Positions 33,727-44,827 of a stretch of DNA of 64,000 nt are shown piece after piece; position 1 is the first letter of the stretch, and each line of letters opens with the position of its first letter. Source of the stretch: Streptomyces sp. NBC_01317 (GTDB taxonomy: Bacteria > Actinomycetota > Actinomycetes > Streptomycetales > Streptomycetaceae); the NCBI RefSeq assembly GCF_035961655.1, contig NZ_CP108393.1, positions 5,103,001-5,167,000 on the forward strand, written 5' to 3'. Under the pieces are notes generated by a model. The model saw only the letters and a program-made list of their open reading frames with translations, searched no databases and was not told where the DNA came from. Position numbers and translations under genes: made by a program.

Positions 33727-34035
33727 GGGCAGTTGACGGTCCGCCCCCGGTCCGCCCCCGGTCCGCTTCCGGGGGCGGTTGGAGACCCTATGTCCACTTC
33801 TGCGCAAGTGAGACAAGGGTCTCTTTGTCTCAACAGGGGACCTTTGGCCCCCAGGTGGCACGTTTTCGGCCCTCACCTGCGAAAACACGGACGGAACACA
33901 GGGGAGTTCGGGCGATTTTTCCCTGATCGGGCTCTTTGGACATCGGGTGGACCTGTGTCTACGGTCTGAACCGCTCGCACCGCGGGCCCCGTCGACCGTC
34001 ACGCCGAATCCTGCCGTCGGTCGGGGGGAGTAGTC

Positions 34036-34224
34036 GTCGCGTCAAGCGCCGAAGGCAGGAGCGGGGGACCCACAGGTTAGGTGCCGGCCCCGGCCGTCGA
34101 GAGACGTCCGGCGACCGGCTCGGGGTGAAGCCGCGTACAGCGAGGGCCGGGAGGCCCCTGTTGGCACGCGGCCGGGCAACTCACTTGGCCCGAACCCGAC
34201 AGCTGACCTCGCAGGCGTCGGTGA
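34036..34224 (+). promoter_or_regulatory. c-di-AMP riboswitch (ydaO/yuaA type)
   Basis: The 510-bp leader (33727-34236) before the rpfA-type gene contains features of the ydaO motif: GGGGGACCC near 34073, CGGGGTGAAGCCGCG at 34121-34135, and the conserved 3' part CCGAACCCGACAGCTGACC then TCGCAGGCGTC at 34190-34218. The sequence ends 12 nt before the start codon, next to GGTGAGGAG. In Streptomyces, rpfA is known to be switched off by c-di-AMP through this element. The rest of the leader (33727-34035) holds a repeated GTCCGCCCCCG stretch and AT-richer promoter DNA. Confidence 0.85.
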
Positions 34225-34920
<696 letters not shown>

Positions 34921-35009
34921 GCCCGGCGGGCTTGAGCCGAGCCGCCCGGTGAGCTGATCCGCTCTCCCCCGGGGCCGTCCGTCCCCCCTCGTGGCCCCAC
35001 CCCGGACCA

Positions 35010-35053
35010 CCCCGGCCCCGCGCGTTCTTCCCCCGTACGCGCGCGGGCCGGGG
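35010..35053. terminator. GC hairpin between rpfA and eno
   Basis: CCCCGGCCCCGCGCG (35010-35024) can pair with CGCGCGCGGGCCGGGG (35038-35053), with one bulged base. It lies about 90 bp after the rpfA stop in the 304-bp gap before enolase and is a likely terminator. The rest of the gap is presumed eno promoter. Confidence 0.6.
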
Positions 35054-35161
35054 TTTCCACGTTCCGGCCGCGGGCCCGTTCGCCCCCGTGTCATCAGGAT
35101 GACGTCTTCATTTCGTCCCAGCGGGCGGGCACCGGCCTGCCGACGGCCCGGGGCCGGTTAG

Positions 35162-36505
<1,344 letters not shown>

Positions 36506-36631
36506 CCGCGCCGCCCGGCGCCCTCCGACCGCGCCGGTCGGCAGGCGCCGACCAGCCCGTCGTCCGTACGTCCCCGTCCCCGGTCCCGTACCGTGTCCGG
36601 GGACGTACGTACGTGACAGGGGAGGCGGACC

Positions 36632-37105
36632 ATGGCCGGGAACCGGGACCGGTTCTCCACCGCGACCAGGCTGCGGGTGCTCGGAGAGCAGACCGCGGCC
36701 CGTGTCTACCGCTCGCAGAACCGCCGCCAGGCCCGCCGCTCCCGGCTCACCGGACGCGCGGCCTTCCTCGCCCTCGTCGTCTGCACGCTGGTCGTCGCGC
36801 TCGCCTATCCGATGCGGCAGTACGTGTCGCAGCAGAACGAGATCGCCGACCAGGAGAGGCTCTCGCGCGAGGCGCGGCAGCGGGTGGAGGAGCTGCGCGA
36901 CGAGAAGGCGCGTCTCCAGGACGACGCCTACATCGAGCGGCTGGCCCGCGAGCATCTCCACTACCTGATGCCGGGGGACACCGGCTACACGATGATCGAC
37001 CCGGACGCGGCGCGCCAGGAACGCGAGGACCAGGGCGCGGCCGACCGCCCCTGGTACTCGAACGTGCTGGACAGTGTGGACAACGCGGACCGCCCGGACA
37101 CGTAA
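36632..37105 (+). CDS. divIC: Septum formation initiator, DivIC/FtsB family
   Basis: A 157-residue bitopic division protein: basic N-terminus, one membrane helix (about 43-62, FLALVVCTLVVALAYPM), then a coiled coil (QQNEIADQERLSREARQRVEELRDEKARL) and the family end LAREHLHYLMPGDTGY. It sits with FtsL/FtsQ-type partners at the division septum. ATG 36632 follows GGGGAGG. It lies directly after eno, the usual order in Streptomyces. Confidence 0.92.
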   Translation: MAGNRDRFSTATRLRVLGEQTAARVYRSQNRRQARRSRLTGRAAFLALVVCTLVVALAYPMRQYVSQQNEIADQERLSREARQRVEELRDEKARLQDDAYIERLAREHLHYLMPGDTGYTMIDPDAARQEREDQGAADRPWYSNVLDSVDNADRPDT

Positions 37106-37144
37106 CACCGGACACGTCACACTCGACGCAGAACCTAGGCAGGC

Positions 37145-37726
37145 ATGGACACGCCCCCTCCGCAGACCGAACGCACCGAGCCCACCGAGGCGGACGTCGC
37201 GGCTTTCAAGGAACAGCTGGGCCGCCCGCCCCGCGGGCTGCGGGCCATCGCGCACCGCTGTCCCTGCGGACAGCCGGACGTGGTCGAGACCGCCCCGCGG
37301 CTCCCCGACGGCACGCCCTTCCCGACGACGTACTACCTGACCTGCCCGCGCGCGGCCTCGGCCATCGGCACGCTGGAGGCGAACGGCGTCATGAAGGAGA
37401 TGTCCGAGCGCCTCGCGACCGATCCCGGGCTGGCCGCCGCGTACCGCAAGGCCCATGAGGACTACCTGGCGCGCCGGGACGCCATCGAGGTCCTGGAGGG
37501 CTTCCCCAGCGCCGGTGGCATGCCGGACCGGGTGAAGTGCCTGCACGTCCTGGTCGGCCACTCGCTGGCGGCGGGCCCCGGCGTGAACCCGCTGGGGGAC
37601 GAGGCGCTGGCGATGCTGCCGGAGTGGTGGCGCAAGGGCCCGTGCGTGACGCCGTGCGGGGCCACCCCGGGAGACGACCGGCCCACCGCCGAGGACAGCC
37701 GGCCCAGCGACGGGAGTCCCGCGTGA
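37145..37726 (+). CDS. DUF501 protein
   Basis: A 193-residue protein of the DUF501 family. It has conserved RCPCGQPDVVETAPRLPDG and PTTYYLTCPRAASAIGTLE near the start and DRVKCLHVLVGHSLAAGPGVNPLGDEAL in the middle; the Cys/His pattern suggests a metal or nucleophile site. Its stop overlaps the Ppx/GppA start by 4 bp. The eno-divIC-DUF501-ppx order is widely conserved in actinobacteria, but its function is unknown. Confidence 0.9.
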   Translation: MDTPPPQTERTEPTEADVAAFKEQLGRPPRGLRAIAHRCPCGQPDVVETAPRLPDGTPFPTTYYLTCPRAASAIGTLEANGVMKEMSERLATDPGLAAAYRKAHEDYLARRDAIEVLEGFPSAGGMPDRVKCLHVLVGHSLAAGPGVNPLGDEALAMLPEWWRKGPCVTPCGATPGDDRPTAEDSRPSDGSPA

Positions 37727-38697
37727 CCAGGGTCGCGGCCATCGACTGCGGTACGAACTCGATCCGCCTGCTCGTCGCGGACATCGATCCCGGTACGGGC
37801 GAACTCACCGACCTGGACCGGCGGATGAGGATCGTCCGGCTGGGCCAGGGCGTGGACAGGACCGGCCGGCTCGCCCCCGAGGCGCTGGAGCGCACCTTCG
37901 CCGCCTGCCGTGAGTACGCGGCCGTCGTCGCGGAGCACGCGGTGGAGAGGGTCCGCTTCGTGGCGACCTCCGCCTCGCGCGACGCCGAGAACCGCGACGA
38001 CTTCGTCCGCGGGGTCCTGGACATCCTGGGTGTCGAGCCCGAGGTCGTCACGGGCGACGAGGAGGCGGCCCTCTCCTTCACCGGCGCCACGAACGAGCTG
38101 GAGGTCCGGGACAGCTGCCTGGTCGTGGACATCGGCGGCGGCTCGACGGAGTTCGTCGTCGGCGACGACCGGGTCAGGGCGGGACGGTCCGTGGACATCG
38201 GCTGCGTACGGCTGACCGAGCGGCACCTCCTGCACGACGGCGTCCTCAGCGACCCGCCCACGGCCGCCGAGGTGGCCGCGATGAGGGCCGACATCGAGGC
38301 GGCCCTGGACCTGGCGGGGGAGAGCGTCCCGCTGGAGGAGCCGCGCACGCTGGTGGGGCTCGCCGGTTCGGTGACCACGGTCGCCGGGATCGCGCTGGAC
38401 CTGCCCGCGTACGACTCCGCCGCGATCCACCGCTCCCGTATCCCCTTCGCGCGGGTGAAGGAGATCACCGAGCGCCTTCTCCGCGCCACGCACGACGAGC
38501 GGGCGGCGATCCCGGTGATGCACGAGGGCCGGGTCGACGTGATCGGCGCGGGCTCCCTGATCCTCCTGGTGATCATGGAAAGGACCGGCGCGACGGAGGT
38601 CGTCGTGAGCGAGCACGACATCCTCGACGGCATCGCCCACGGCGTCGCGGCGGACGTCCGGGGAGCCGCGCGGAGAGGCCCGCGAGAAACTTCGTGA
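37723..38697 (+). CDS. Ppx/GppA phosphatase
   Basis: A 324-residue exopolyphosphatase or pppGpp phosphatase of the sugar kinase/Hsp70 fold: AAIDCGTNSIRLLVADID (phosphate 1 loop), FVATSASRDAENRDDF, VVDIGGGSTEFVVGDD (phosphate 2) and the LVGLAGSVTTVAGIAL region. Its single-domain length is like actinobacterial Ppx proteins that degrade polyphosphate. The start GTG at 37723 overlaps the DUF501 stop. Its own stop lies inside a Rex-type operator that serves the next gene. Confidence 0.92.
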   Translation: MTRVAAIDCGTNSIRLLVADIDPGTGELTDLDRRMRIVRLGQGVDRTGRLAPEALERTFAACREYAAVVAEHAVERVRFVATSASRDAENRDDFVRGVLDILGVEPEVVTGDEEAALSFTGATNELEVRDSCLVVDIGGGSTEFVVGDDRVRAGRSVDIGCVRLTERHLLHDGVLSDPPTAAEVAAMRADIEAALDLAGESVPLEEPRTLVGLAGSVTTVAGIALDLPAYDSAAIHRSRIPFARVKEITERLLRATHDERAAIPVMHEGRVDVIGAGSLILLVIMERTGATEVVVSEHDILDGIAHGVAADVRGAARRGPRETS

Positions 38698-38709
38698 AGT
38701 TCTTCACAA
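38692..38709. promoter_or_regulatory. Rex operator candidate, upstream site
   Basis: TCGTGAAGTTCTTCACAA matches the Rex consensus TTGTGAA-N4-TTCACAA at 13 of 14 defined bases. It overlaps the ppx stop and starts the 319-bp gap before the type II NADH dehydrogenase. Rex is the NADH/NAD-sensing repressor of respiratory genes in Streptomyces. The remainder of the gap shows no gene. Confidence 0.75.
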
Positions 38710-38964
38710 GGAAAACGGCTCGCTTGGGCGCTCTTCGTGTTCCGTAGGGCCGTCCGGTGGCCGAACAGGGTCCCCGGACCTCAATGCGACACAGTTCCGG
38801 GGGCGTTACACGCGCATGAACCCGAGGGGTGGTCCACTCCGTGTAAGAGGGAGAGGGGCAGCTCACGGGGGGTGAACAAGGCCTCACTCACCCCTCCGGT
38901 ACGGTGCCGGAAAAGGGCCTCCCGGTAAGGCGGCCGCGCAGTGTAGCACGGGGTACCCAACACC

Positions 38965-38982
38965 TTGTGAAGGGGCTCACGA
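38965..38982. promoter_or_regulatory. Weaker Rex operator candidate near ndh start
   Basis: TTGTGAAGGGGCTCACGA has a perfect left half of the Rex site and two mismatches in the right half, 35 bp before the ndh ATG. A regulator bound here would block the start region. It could act with the stronger site 273 bp upstream. Confidence 0.5.
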
Positions 38983-39016
38983 GCACCCCCTCCGAGGGGG
39001 GTGGATACTCGATGGC

Positions 39017-40402
39017 ATGAGCACCACGGAGCGTCCCAGGATCCTCGTTGTAGGCGGTGGGTACGTAGGCCTGTACGCAGCTCGTCGCATTCTGAAGAAG
39101 ATGCGCTACGGGGAGGCGACCGTCACGGTTGTCGACCCTCGCTCGTACATGACGTACCAGCCCTTCCTCCCCGAAGCTGCCGCCGGCAGCATCTCGCCCC
39201 GGCATGTCGTCGTCCCGTTGCGACGCGTGCTGCCCAAGGCGGAGGTGCTCACCGGCCGGGTCACGACCATCGACCAGGACCGCAAGGTCGCCACGGTCGC
39301 GCCGCTCGTCGGCGAGGCCTACGAGCTGCCCTTCGACTACCTGGTCGTCGCGCTCGGCGCGGTCTCCCGTACCTTCCCGATCCCCGGCCTCGCCGAGCAG
39401 GGCATCGGCATGAAGGGCATCGAGGAGGCCATCGGCCTGCGCAACCATGTGCTGGAGCAGCTGGACAAGGCCGACTCGACCACCGACGAGGAGGTCCGCC
39501 GCAAGGCGCTGACCTTCGTCTTCGTGGGCGGCGGCTTCGCCGGCGCGGAGACCATCGGTGAGGTCGAGGACCTGGCCCGCGACGCGGCCAAGTACTACTC
39601 GAACGTCACGCGCGAGGACATGCGGTTCGTCCTCGTCGACGTCGCCGACAAGATCCTCCCCGAGGTCGGCCCGAAGCTGGGCACGTGGGGCAAGGAGCAC
39701 CTTGAGGGCCGCGGCGTCGAGATCTACCTCAAGACCGGCATGGACTCCTGCGTCGACGGTCATGTGGTGCTCAACAACGGCCTGGAGGTCGACTCCAACA
39801 CGATCGTCTGGACGGCCGGCGTCAAGCCGAACCCGGCGCTCGCCCGCTACGGTCTCCCGCTCGGCCCCCGCGGCCACGTGGACACCAGCGAGAAGCTCCA
39901 GGTCCAGGGCACCGACTACATCTGGGCCGCCGGCGACAACGCGCAGGTCCCGGACATCGCCGCCCGCAAGGCCGGCGTGGAGAACGCCTGGTGCCCGCCG
40001 AACGCGCAGCACGCGCTCCGGCAGGCCAAGGTCCTCGGCGACAACGTGATGTCCGGCATGCGCGGCTTCCCGCAGAAGGACTACAGCCACGCCAACAAGG
40101 GCGCGGTCGCCGGTCTGGGCCTGCACAAGGGCGTCGCGATGATCGTCGCCGGCAAGGTGAAGATCAAGTTCAAGGGCCGGCTGGCCTGGTACATGCACCG
40201 TGGCTACCACGGCATGGCGATGCCGACCTGGAACCGCAAGATCCGGGTCTTCGCCGACTGGACGCTCGCGATGTTCCTCAAGCGCGAGGTCGTCTCGCTG
40301 GGCGCCATGGAGACGCCGCGCGAGGAGTTCTACGAGGCCGCGAAGCCGGCCCCGGCGGCCGCTGCCCCGCAGCCCGCGCAGGAGAAGGCCAAGGCCTCCT
40401 GA
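39017..40402 (+). CDS. ndh: Type II NADH dehydrogenase
   Basis: A 461-residue membrane-associated flavoprotein that passes electrons from NADH to menaquinone without pumping protons. It has the FAD motif VVGGGYVGLYAARRI at the N-terminus, YLVVALGAV, the NADH-binding FVFVGGGFAGAETIGEV, and YIWAAGDNAQVPD near the flavin. The Lys/Ala/Pro-rich tail (from about 435) is a lineage extension. Two Rex-like sites lie upstream and a strong terminator follows. ATG 39017. Confidence 0.95.
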   Translation: MSTTERPRILVVGGGYVGLYAARRILKKMRYGEATVTVVDPRSYMTYQPFLPEAAAGSISPRHVVVPLRRVLPKAEVLTGRVTTIDQDRKVATVAPLVGEAYELPFDYLVVALGAVSRTFPIPGLAEQGIGMKGIEEAIGLRNHVLEQLDKADSTTDEEVRRKALTFVFVGGGFAGAETIGEVEDLARDAAKYYSNVTREDMRFVLVDVADKILPEVGPKLGTWGKEHLEGRGVEIYLKTGMDSCVDGHVVLNNGLEVDSNTIVWTAGVKPNPALARYGLPLGPRGHVDTSEKLQVQGTDYIWAAGDNAQVPDIAARKAGVENAWCPPNAQHALRQAKVLGDNVMSGMRGFPQKDYSHANKGAVAGLGLHKGVAMIVAGKVKIKFKGRLAWYMHRGYHGMAMPTWNRKIRVFADWTLAMFLKREVVSLGAMETPREEFYEAAKPAPAAAAPQPAQEKAKAS

Positions 40403-40429
40403 CCGGCGGCGCCGGTACGACTGCGACCC

Positions 40430-40473
40430 GGTGAAGGGCCGCCCGCCATCCGTGGTGCGGGCGGCCCTTCACC
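40430..40473. terminator. Strong hairpin terminator after ndh
   Basis: A perfect 17-bp stem, GGTGAAGGGCCGCCCGC (40430-40446) with 40457-40473, and a 10-nt loop, 27 bp after the ndh stop. Confidence 0.9.
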
Positions 40474-40678
40474 GTGTCCTGGCCCGGTCCGGTCGGTACG
40501 TGCCCCGCCCCTGACCGGTGGGTCACCCCGCCCCGGCCGGGTACAACCGGAACAAAGTGCATGGTGAATGCAGGTATTTTGCCTTCTCATTGCGTGCTGT
40601 CGGGACTGCAAGTGACCGCCTCCGGTGTTTACGTGGTGTTGTGTATGTCCGGTATCCACCACCACGGAGGTGTACGCC

Positions 40679-41998
40679 ATGGCCGACGCCGCGCCGCGGC
40701 TGACCACTCTTGCCGAAGAGTTGCTGGGGGCGCCGCTCCCGGTCCGTATCCGTGCCTGGGACGGCAGCGAGTCGGGCCCCCCGAACGCACCCGTCCTCAT
40801 CATCCGCAACCGCCGGGCCCTGCGCCGACTCCTGTGGAAGCCCGGCGAAATGGGCCTGGCCCGCGCCTGGGTGGCCGGTGAGATCGACGTCGACGGCGAC
40901 CTGTACGCGCTGCTGGAGCAGCTCGCCGGGATCATCTGGGAGCGCGGCGCCGACGCGAAGGACGCGGTCCATCCCGTACTGGACCCCCGGATGCGGGCCG
41001 CGGCCCGCGGGCTGGTCGCGATCGCGGGGCCGTGGCCGCCGCCCGCCCCGCCCCCCGAGGAGATCAGGCGGCGGCACGGCGCGACGCACACCAAGCGCCG
41101 TGACAAGGAAGCCATCAGCCACCACTACGACGTGGGCAACGACTTCTACGCCATGGTCCTCGGCCCGTCCATGGTCTATTCCTGCGCCTACTGGGACGCG
41201 GGCCCCGGCACCGGCGGCGCGCCCGACGCCGGCACCAGCCTGGAGGACGCGCAGCGCGACAAGCTCGACCTCGTCTGCCGCAAGCTCGCGCTCAAGAAGG
41301 GGGACCGGCTGCTCGACGTGGGGTGCGGGTGGGGCTCGATGGCCCTGCACGCGGCCCGCGAGTACGGCGTCCGGGTCACCGGCATCACCCTCTCCCGGGA
41401 GCAGGCCGCGTACGCGCGCGAGCGGATCGCGGAGGAGGGGCTCGCGGACCTGGTGGACATCCGCGTCCAGGACTACCGGGACGTCAAGGACGGTCCGTAC
41501 GACGCCATTTCGTCCATCGGCATGGCCGAACACGTGGGTTCGGTCCAGTACCGCGAGTACGCGGACGATCTGTACGCCCTCCTCAAGCCCGGCGGGCGGC
41601 TGCTCAACCACCAGATCGCCCGCCGGCCGGAGAAGAACGAGGACGAGTACCGCATAGACGATTTCATCGACGCGTACGTCTTCCCGGACGGCGAACTGGC
41701 CCCGCTCGGCCGGACCGTCGCCACCCTGGAGGAGGCCGGCTTCGAGGCCCGTGACGTCGAGTCGATAAGAGAGCACTACGCGCTGACCCTGCGCCGCTGG
41801 GTGGCCAACCTGGAGAAGCACTGGGACCGCGCGGTCCGCGCCACCTCCCCGGGCCGCGCCCGCGTGTGGCGGCTCTACATGGCCGCGTCCGCCCTCTCCT
41901 TCGAGACCAACCGGATCGGGGTCAACCAGATCCTGGCCGTACGGCCTCCGGAGAACGGCGCGTCAGGGATGCCGCTGCGCGCCCGCGACTGGCGCTGA
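40679..41998 (+). CDS. Cyclopropane-fatty-acyl-phospholipid synthase family protein
   Basis: A 439-residue SAM-dependent enzyme of the CFA synthase/mycolic methyltransferase family, expected to act on membrane lipid acyl chains. It has the N-terminal domain with RNRRALRRLLWKPGEMGLARAW, then HYDVGNDFYAMVLGPSMVYSCAYW, SAM motif LLDVGCGWGSMALHAA, MAEHVG, and LTLRRWVANLEKHWD, all typical. ATG 40679 has GGAGG eight bases upstream. It is bounded by terminators on both sides, so it is monocistronic. It could give cyclopropane or methyl-branched lipids. Confidence 0.92.
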   Translation: MADAAPRLTTLAEELLGAPLPVRIRAWDGSESGPPNAPVLIIRNRRALRRLLWKPGEMGLARAWVAGEIDVDGDLYALLEQLAGIIWERGADAKDAVHPVLDPRMRAAARGLVAIAGPWPPPAPPPEEIRRRHGATHTKRRDKEAISHHYDVGNDFYAMVLGPSMVYSCAYWDAGPGTGGAPDAGTSLEDAQRDKLDLVCRKLALKKGDRLLDVGCGWGSMALHAAREYGVRVTGITLSREQAAYARERIAEEGLADLVDIRVQDYRDVKDGPYDAISSIGMAEHVGSVQYREYADDLYALLKPGGRLLNHQIARRPEKNEDEYRIDDFIDAYVFPDGELAPLGRTVATLEEAGFEARDVESIREHYALTLRRWVANLEKHWDRAVRATSPGRARVWRLYMAASALSFETNRIGVNQILAVRPPENGASGMPLRARDWR

Positions 41999-42028
41999 CA
42001 CAGGGGGCACTGACACAGCGCGGGGACA

Positions 42029-42063
42029 GAGCGCCGGACGGGCTCCAGGCCCGTCCGGCGCTC
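42029..42063. terminator. Bidirectional hairpin terminator
   Basis: A perfect 15-bp stem, GAGCGCCGGACGGGC (42029-42043) with 42049-42063, loop TCCAG. It lies between convergent genes (CFA synthase-like and ABC permease). The core resembles two facing units of the dispersed GTCCGGCG repeat. Confidence 0.9.
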
Positions 42064-42094
42064 GTCTCTCTTCAGGGCGTCCTGAGGAGATGCG

Positions 42095-44671
42095 CTATTC
42101 GGTCTTGATCGCCGTCAGCATGTTCAGCCGCGCCGCGCTGCGCGCCGGCCACAGGGCGGCCAGTACGCCGACCACCCCGGCCAGCAGCAGGAAGATCCCG
42201 ATCCGTTCCCACGGGACGACCAGTACGTACCCGGGGATCGAGCTCTTGATCGTCTGGCCGATCGCCCAGGCCAGGAACCCGCCCAGCGCCACCCCGATCA
42301 CCGCGCCGAAGAGCGAGATGACCACGGCCTCCAGCCGGATCATCCGCTTCACCTTCGCCCGGTCGAGACCGATGGCCCGCAGCATGCCGATCTCCTGCTG
42401 CCGCTCGAAGACGGACATCGCCAGGGTGTTGACGACGCCGAGGACCGCGATGATCAGGGCCATCGCCAGCAGGCCGTACATGATGTTCAGCGCGGTGTTG
42501 ATGAAGCCGCCGAAGGTGTTCCTGATGTCCTGCCGGTCCATGACGCTGATGCCGGGGTTGTCGCCCAGCGCGTCCACGAGCGCCTGTTCGTGAGCGGCGC
42601 TCGCGCCGCCGTCCGTCTTGACCCACACCTCGCCGATGTACGGCCGCGACTCGTGCGCCTTGACGACGTCCGTAGGAACGAGCATCGAATCGAGGAACTC
42701 GTTCTCCTCGAACGTGGCGCCGATCCGCAGCGAGCCCCGCTTCCCGTCGTCGTACGTCACCGGCAGGGTGTCACCGGTCCGCCAGTGGTTCGACTTCGCC
42801 ATCTTGCCGGAGACCGCGATCTCGCCCTGGGCGAGAGTGTCCAGCGAGCCCGAGAGGGTGGCGACCGCGAACAGCTGCTGGATGTCCCCGGGGGTGACGG
42901 CCGAGGCGGAGTGGAACTTCCCCTTCACCTCGATGCCGGCGGACTGCTGCGGGGAGAGCGCGCTCACGCCCGGCGCCTTCTCCAGCGCGGCGACCGCCGA
43001 CGGGTCCAGGCCGCCGCCGCTCGCCATCTGCACCATGTAGTCGGCGCGGATGTTGTCCGTGGTCGCCTTGTCCACGGCCCGGCCGACCGTCACCCCGATG
43101 ACCGTGAGCCCGGTGACCAGCGTGAGGCCGATGGCCAGCGCGGAGGCGGTGGCTCCGGTACGGCGCGGGTTGCGCACCGCGTTCTGCGCCGCCAGCTTGC
43201 CGGAGACCCCGAACACCCCCCGGAGCAGCGGCCGTACGAGCGCGATGACCGGGCGCGAGAGCAGCGGGATGAGCACGATGACACCGATCATCGTCAGGAA
43301 CGCGCCGGCCCCGATGAGCATCCGTCCGTCGGAGCCGGCGGCGGCGCCCGCGAAGATTCCGGCGGACCCGATGAGGGTCAGTCCGGCGCCGATCGAGTTC
43401 CGTACCACCAGCGACTTGGTGGTCACCAGGCCGTGCACGCTGCTCATCGCGGCGACCGGCGGGATCTTCGCCGCGCGGCGGGCGGGCAGCCAGGCGGCGA
43501 GCAGGGTGATCAGGACACCGACACCGAAGGCGGCGGCGACCGCCGTCGGGGAGACGACGAGCGGTCCGGCGGGGAGCTGCGCGCCGAACGAGCCCATGGC
43601 GGACCGCAGTCCGGTCGCCAGCCCCAGGCCGACGACAAAGCCGACCGCCGACGCGATCAGGCCGACCACCGCGGCCTCGGTCAGCACGGAGCGCTTGACC
43701 TGGCGGCGCGAGGCACCGACGGCACGCAGCAGGGCCAGCTCCCTGGTGCGCTGGGCGACGAGCATGGTGAAGGTGTTCGAGATGAGGAAGACGCCGACGA
43801 ACAGCGCGATCGCGGCGAAGGCCAGCAGGATCTGGTTGAGGCCGGAGAGCCCGCTCTCGATGTCGGCGGCCTGGTCGTCGGCGAGCTGCTTGCCCGTCTG
43901 TGCCTCGGCGTTGTCCGGCAGGAGGCTCTTGACCCCGGCGAGCACGGCCGCGTCGGAGGCGCCCGGGTCGGCGCTGATGGTGGCGTCCTTGAAGAAGCCG
44001 GGCTCCAGGTAGAGCTTCTGTGCCACGGCGGTGTCGAAGAGGACGAGGCTGCCGCCCGCGTTGACCGCGCCGTCCTCGGTGGTGAAGACGCCGCTGAGGG
44101 TGAACTCGCGCACCGGGCCGTTGGTGCCGACCCGCACCGTGTCACCGACCTGGTACCCGCCCTTGTCGGCGGTGGTGCGGTCGAGGGCGACCTGGTTGTC
44201 CCGCTCGGGGCCCGCGCCCTCGGTGAAGGTGTAGGCGGGGTCCTCGCCGTCCTTGGCGGGGACGAAGTTGGAGCCGGTGTTGGACCAGCCGCTGCCGATC
44301 AGCTTGCCGTCCTGGTCCGCGACCCCGGCGAAGCCGTCGACCCGGCCGACGACGGAGGAGACGCCGTCCAGCGCGCCTATCTTCTTGAGGGTCGCGGCGC
44401 TGATGCCGGGGTTCCGGCCGCCGCCCTCTTCGCCGCCGCCGCCTCCCGGGCCTCCGTCGTCACGGCCTCCGTCGTCACGGCTGTCGTGCGAACTGACGGC
44501 GACGGAGACGTCCTTGTAGCTCTTGGCCGACTGGTTCCTGAAGGCGTTGCCGAGGGTGTCGGTGAAGACCAGGGTGCCGGAGACGAAGGCCACGCCGAGC
44601 ATCACGGCGAGCACGGTCATCAGCAGCCTGGCCTTGTGCGCGAGCACGCTGCGCAGGGCGGTACGGAACAT
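42095..44671 (-). CDS. ABC transporter permease with two FtsX domains (second system)
   Basis: An 858-residue paralogue of the permease at 5801: the same opening (SVLAHKARLLMTVLAVMLGVAFVSGTLVFTDT against FFAHKGRMALSAVAVLLSV), a Gly/Asp-rich loop near residue 65-85 (DDGGRDDGGPGGGGGEEGGG), a first FtsX domain with NTFTMLVAQRTRELALLRAV and a second with NTLAMSVFERQQEIGMLRAI. It forms a transporter with the ATPase encoded just upstream on the same strand (gap of about 156 bp). Start ATG 44671. The substrate is unknown. Confidence 0.92.
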   Translation of the reverse strand: MFRTALRSVLAHKARLLMTVLAVMLGVAFVSGTLVFTDTLGNAFRNQSAKSYKDVSVAVSSHDSRDDGGRDDGGPGGGGGEEGGGRNPGISAATLKKIGALDGVSSVVGRVDGFAGVADQDGKLIGSGWSNTGSNFVPAKDGEDPAYTFTEGAGPERDNQVALDRTTADKGGYQVGDTVRVGTNGPVREFTLSGVFTTEDGAVNAGGSLVLFDTAVAQKLYLEPGFFKDATISADPGASDAAVLAGVKSLLPDNAEAQTGKQLADDQAADIESGLSGLNQILLAFAAIALFVGVFLISNTFTMLVAQRTRELALLRAVGASRRQVKRSVLTEAAVVGLIASAVGFVVGLGLATGLRSAMGSFGAQLPAGPLVVSPTAVAAAFGVGVLITLLAAWLPARRAAKIPPVAAMSSVHGLVTTKSLVVRNSIGAGLTLIGSAGIFAGAAAGSDGRMLIGAGAFLTMIGVIVLIPLLSRPVIALVRPLLRGVFGVSGKLAAQNAVRNPRRTGATASALAIGLTLVTGLTVIGVTVGRAVDKATTDNIRADYMVQMASGGGLDPSAVAALEKAPGVSALSPQQSAGIEVKGKFHSASAVTPGDIQQLFAVATLSGSLDTLAQGEIAVSGKMAKSNHWRTGDTLPVTYDDGKRGSLRIGATFEENEFLDSMLVPTDVVKAHESRPYIGEVWVKTDGGASAAHEQALVDALGDNPGISVMDRQDIRNTFGGFINTALNIMYGLLAMALIIAVLGVVNTLAMSVFERQQEIGMLRAIGLDRAKVKRMIRLEAVVISLFGAVIGVALGGFLAWAIGQTIKSSIPGYVLVVPWERIGIFLLLAGVVGVLAALWPARSAARLNMLTAIKTE

Positions 44672-44827
44672 GGTGGGAGTCCTGGTGGGATGGGCCGGGT
44701 GGGACGGGGCGGGCCGGGCGGGTGCGGTCGTACGGCCGTGCTGGCGTGCGAAGGCGGTCGCGCGAAGGCGGTCCCGCGGTGACGGGTCGTGCGGTGACGG
44801 GTCGTGCGCCGGTGGTCGTACGACCCG

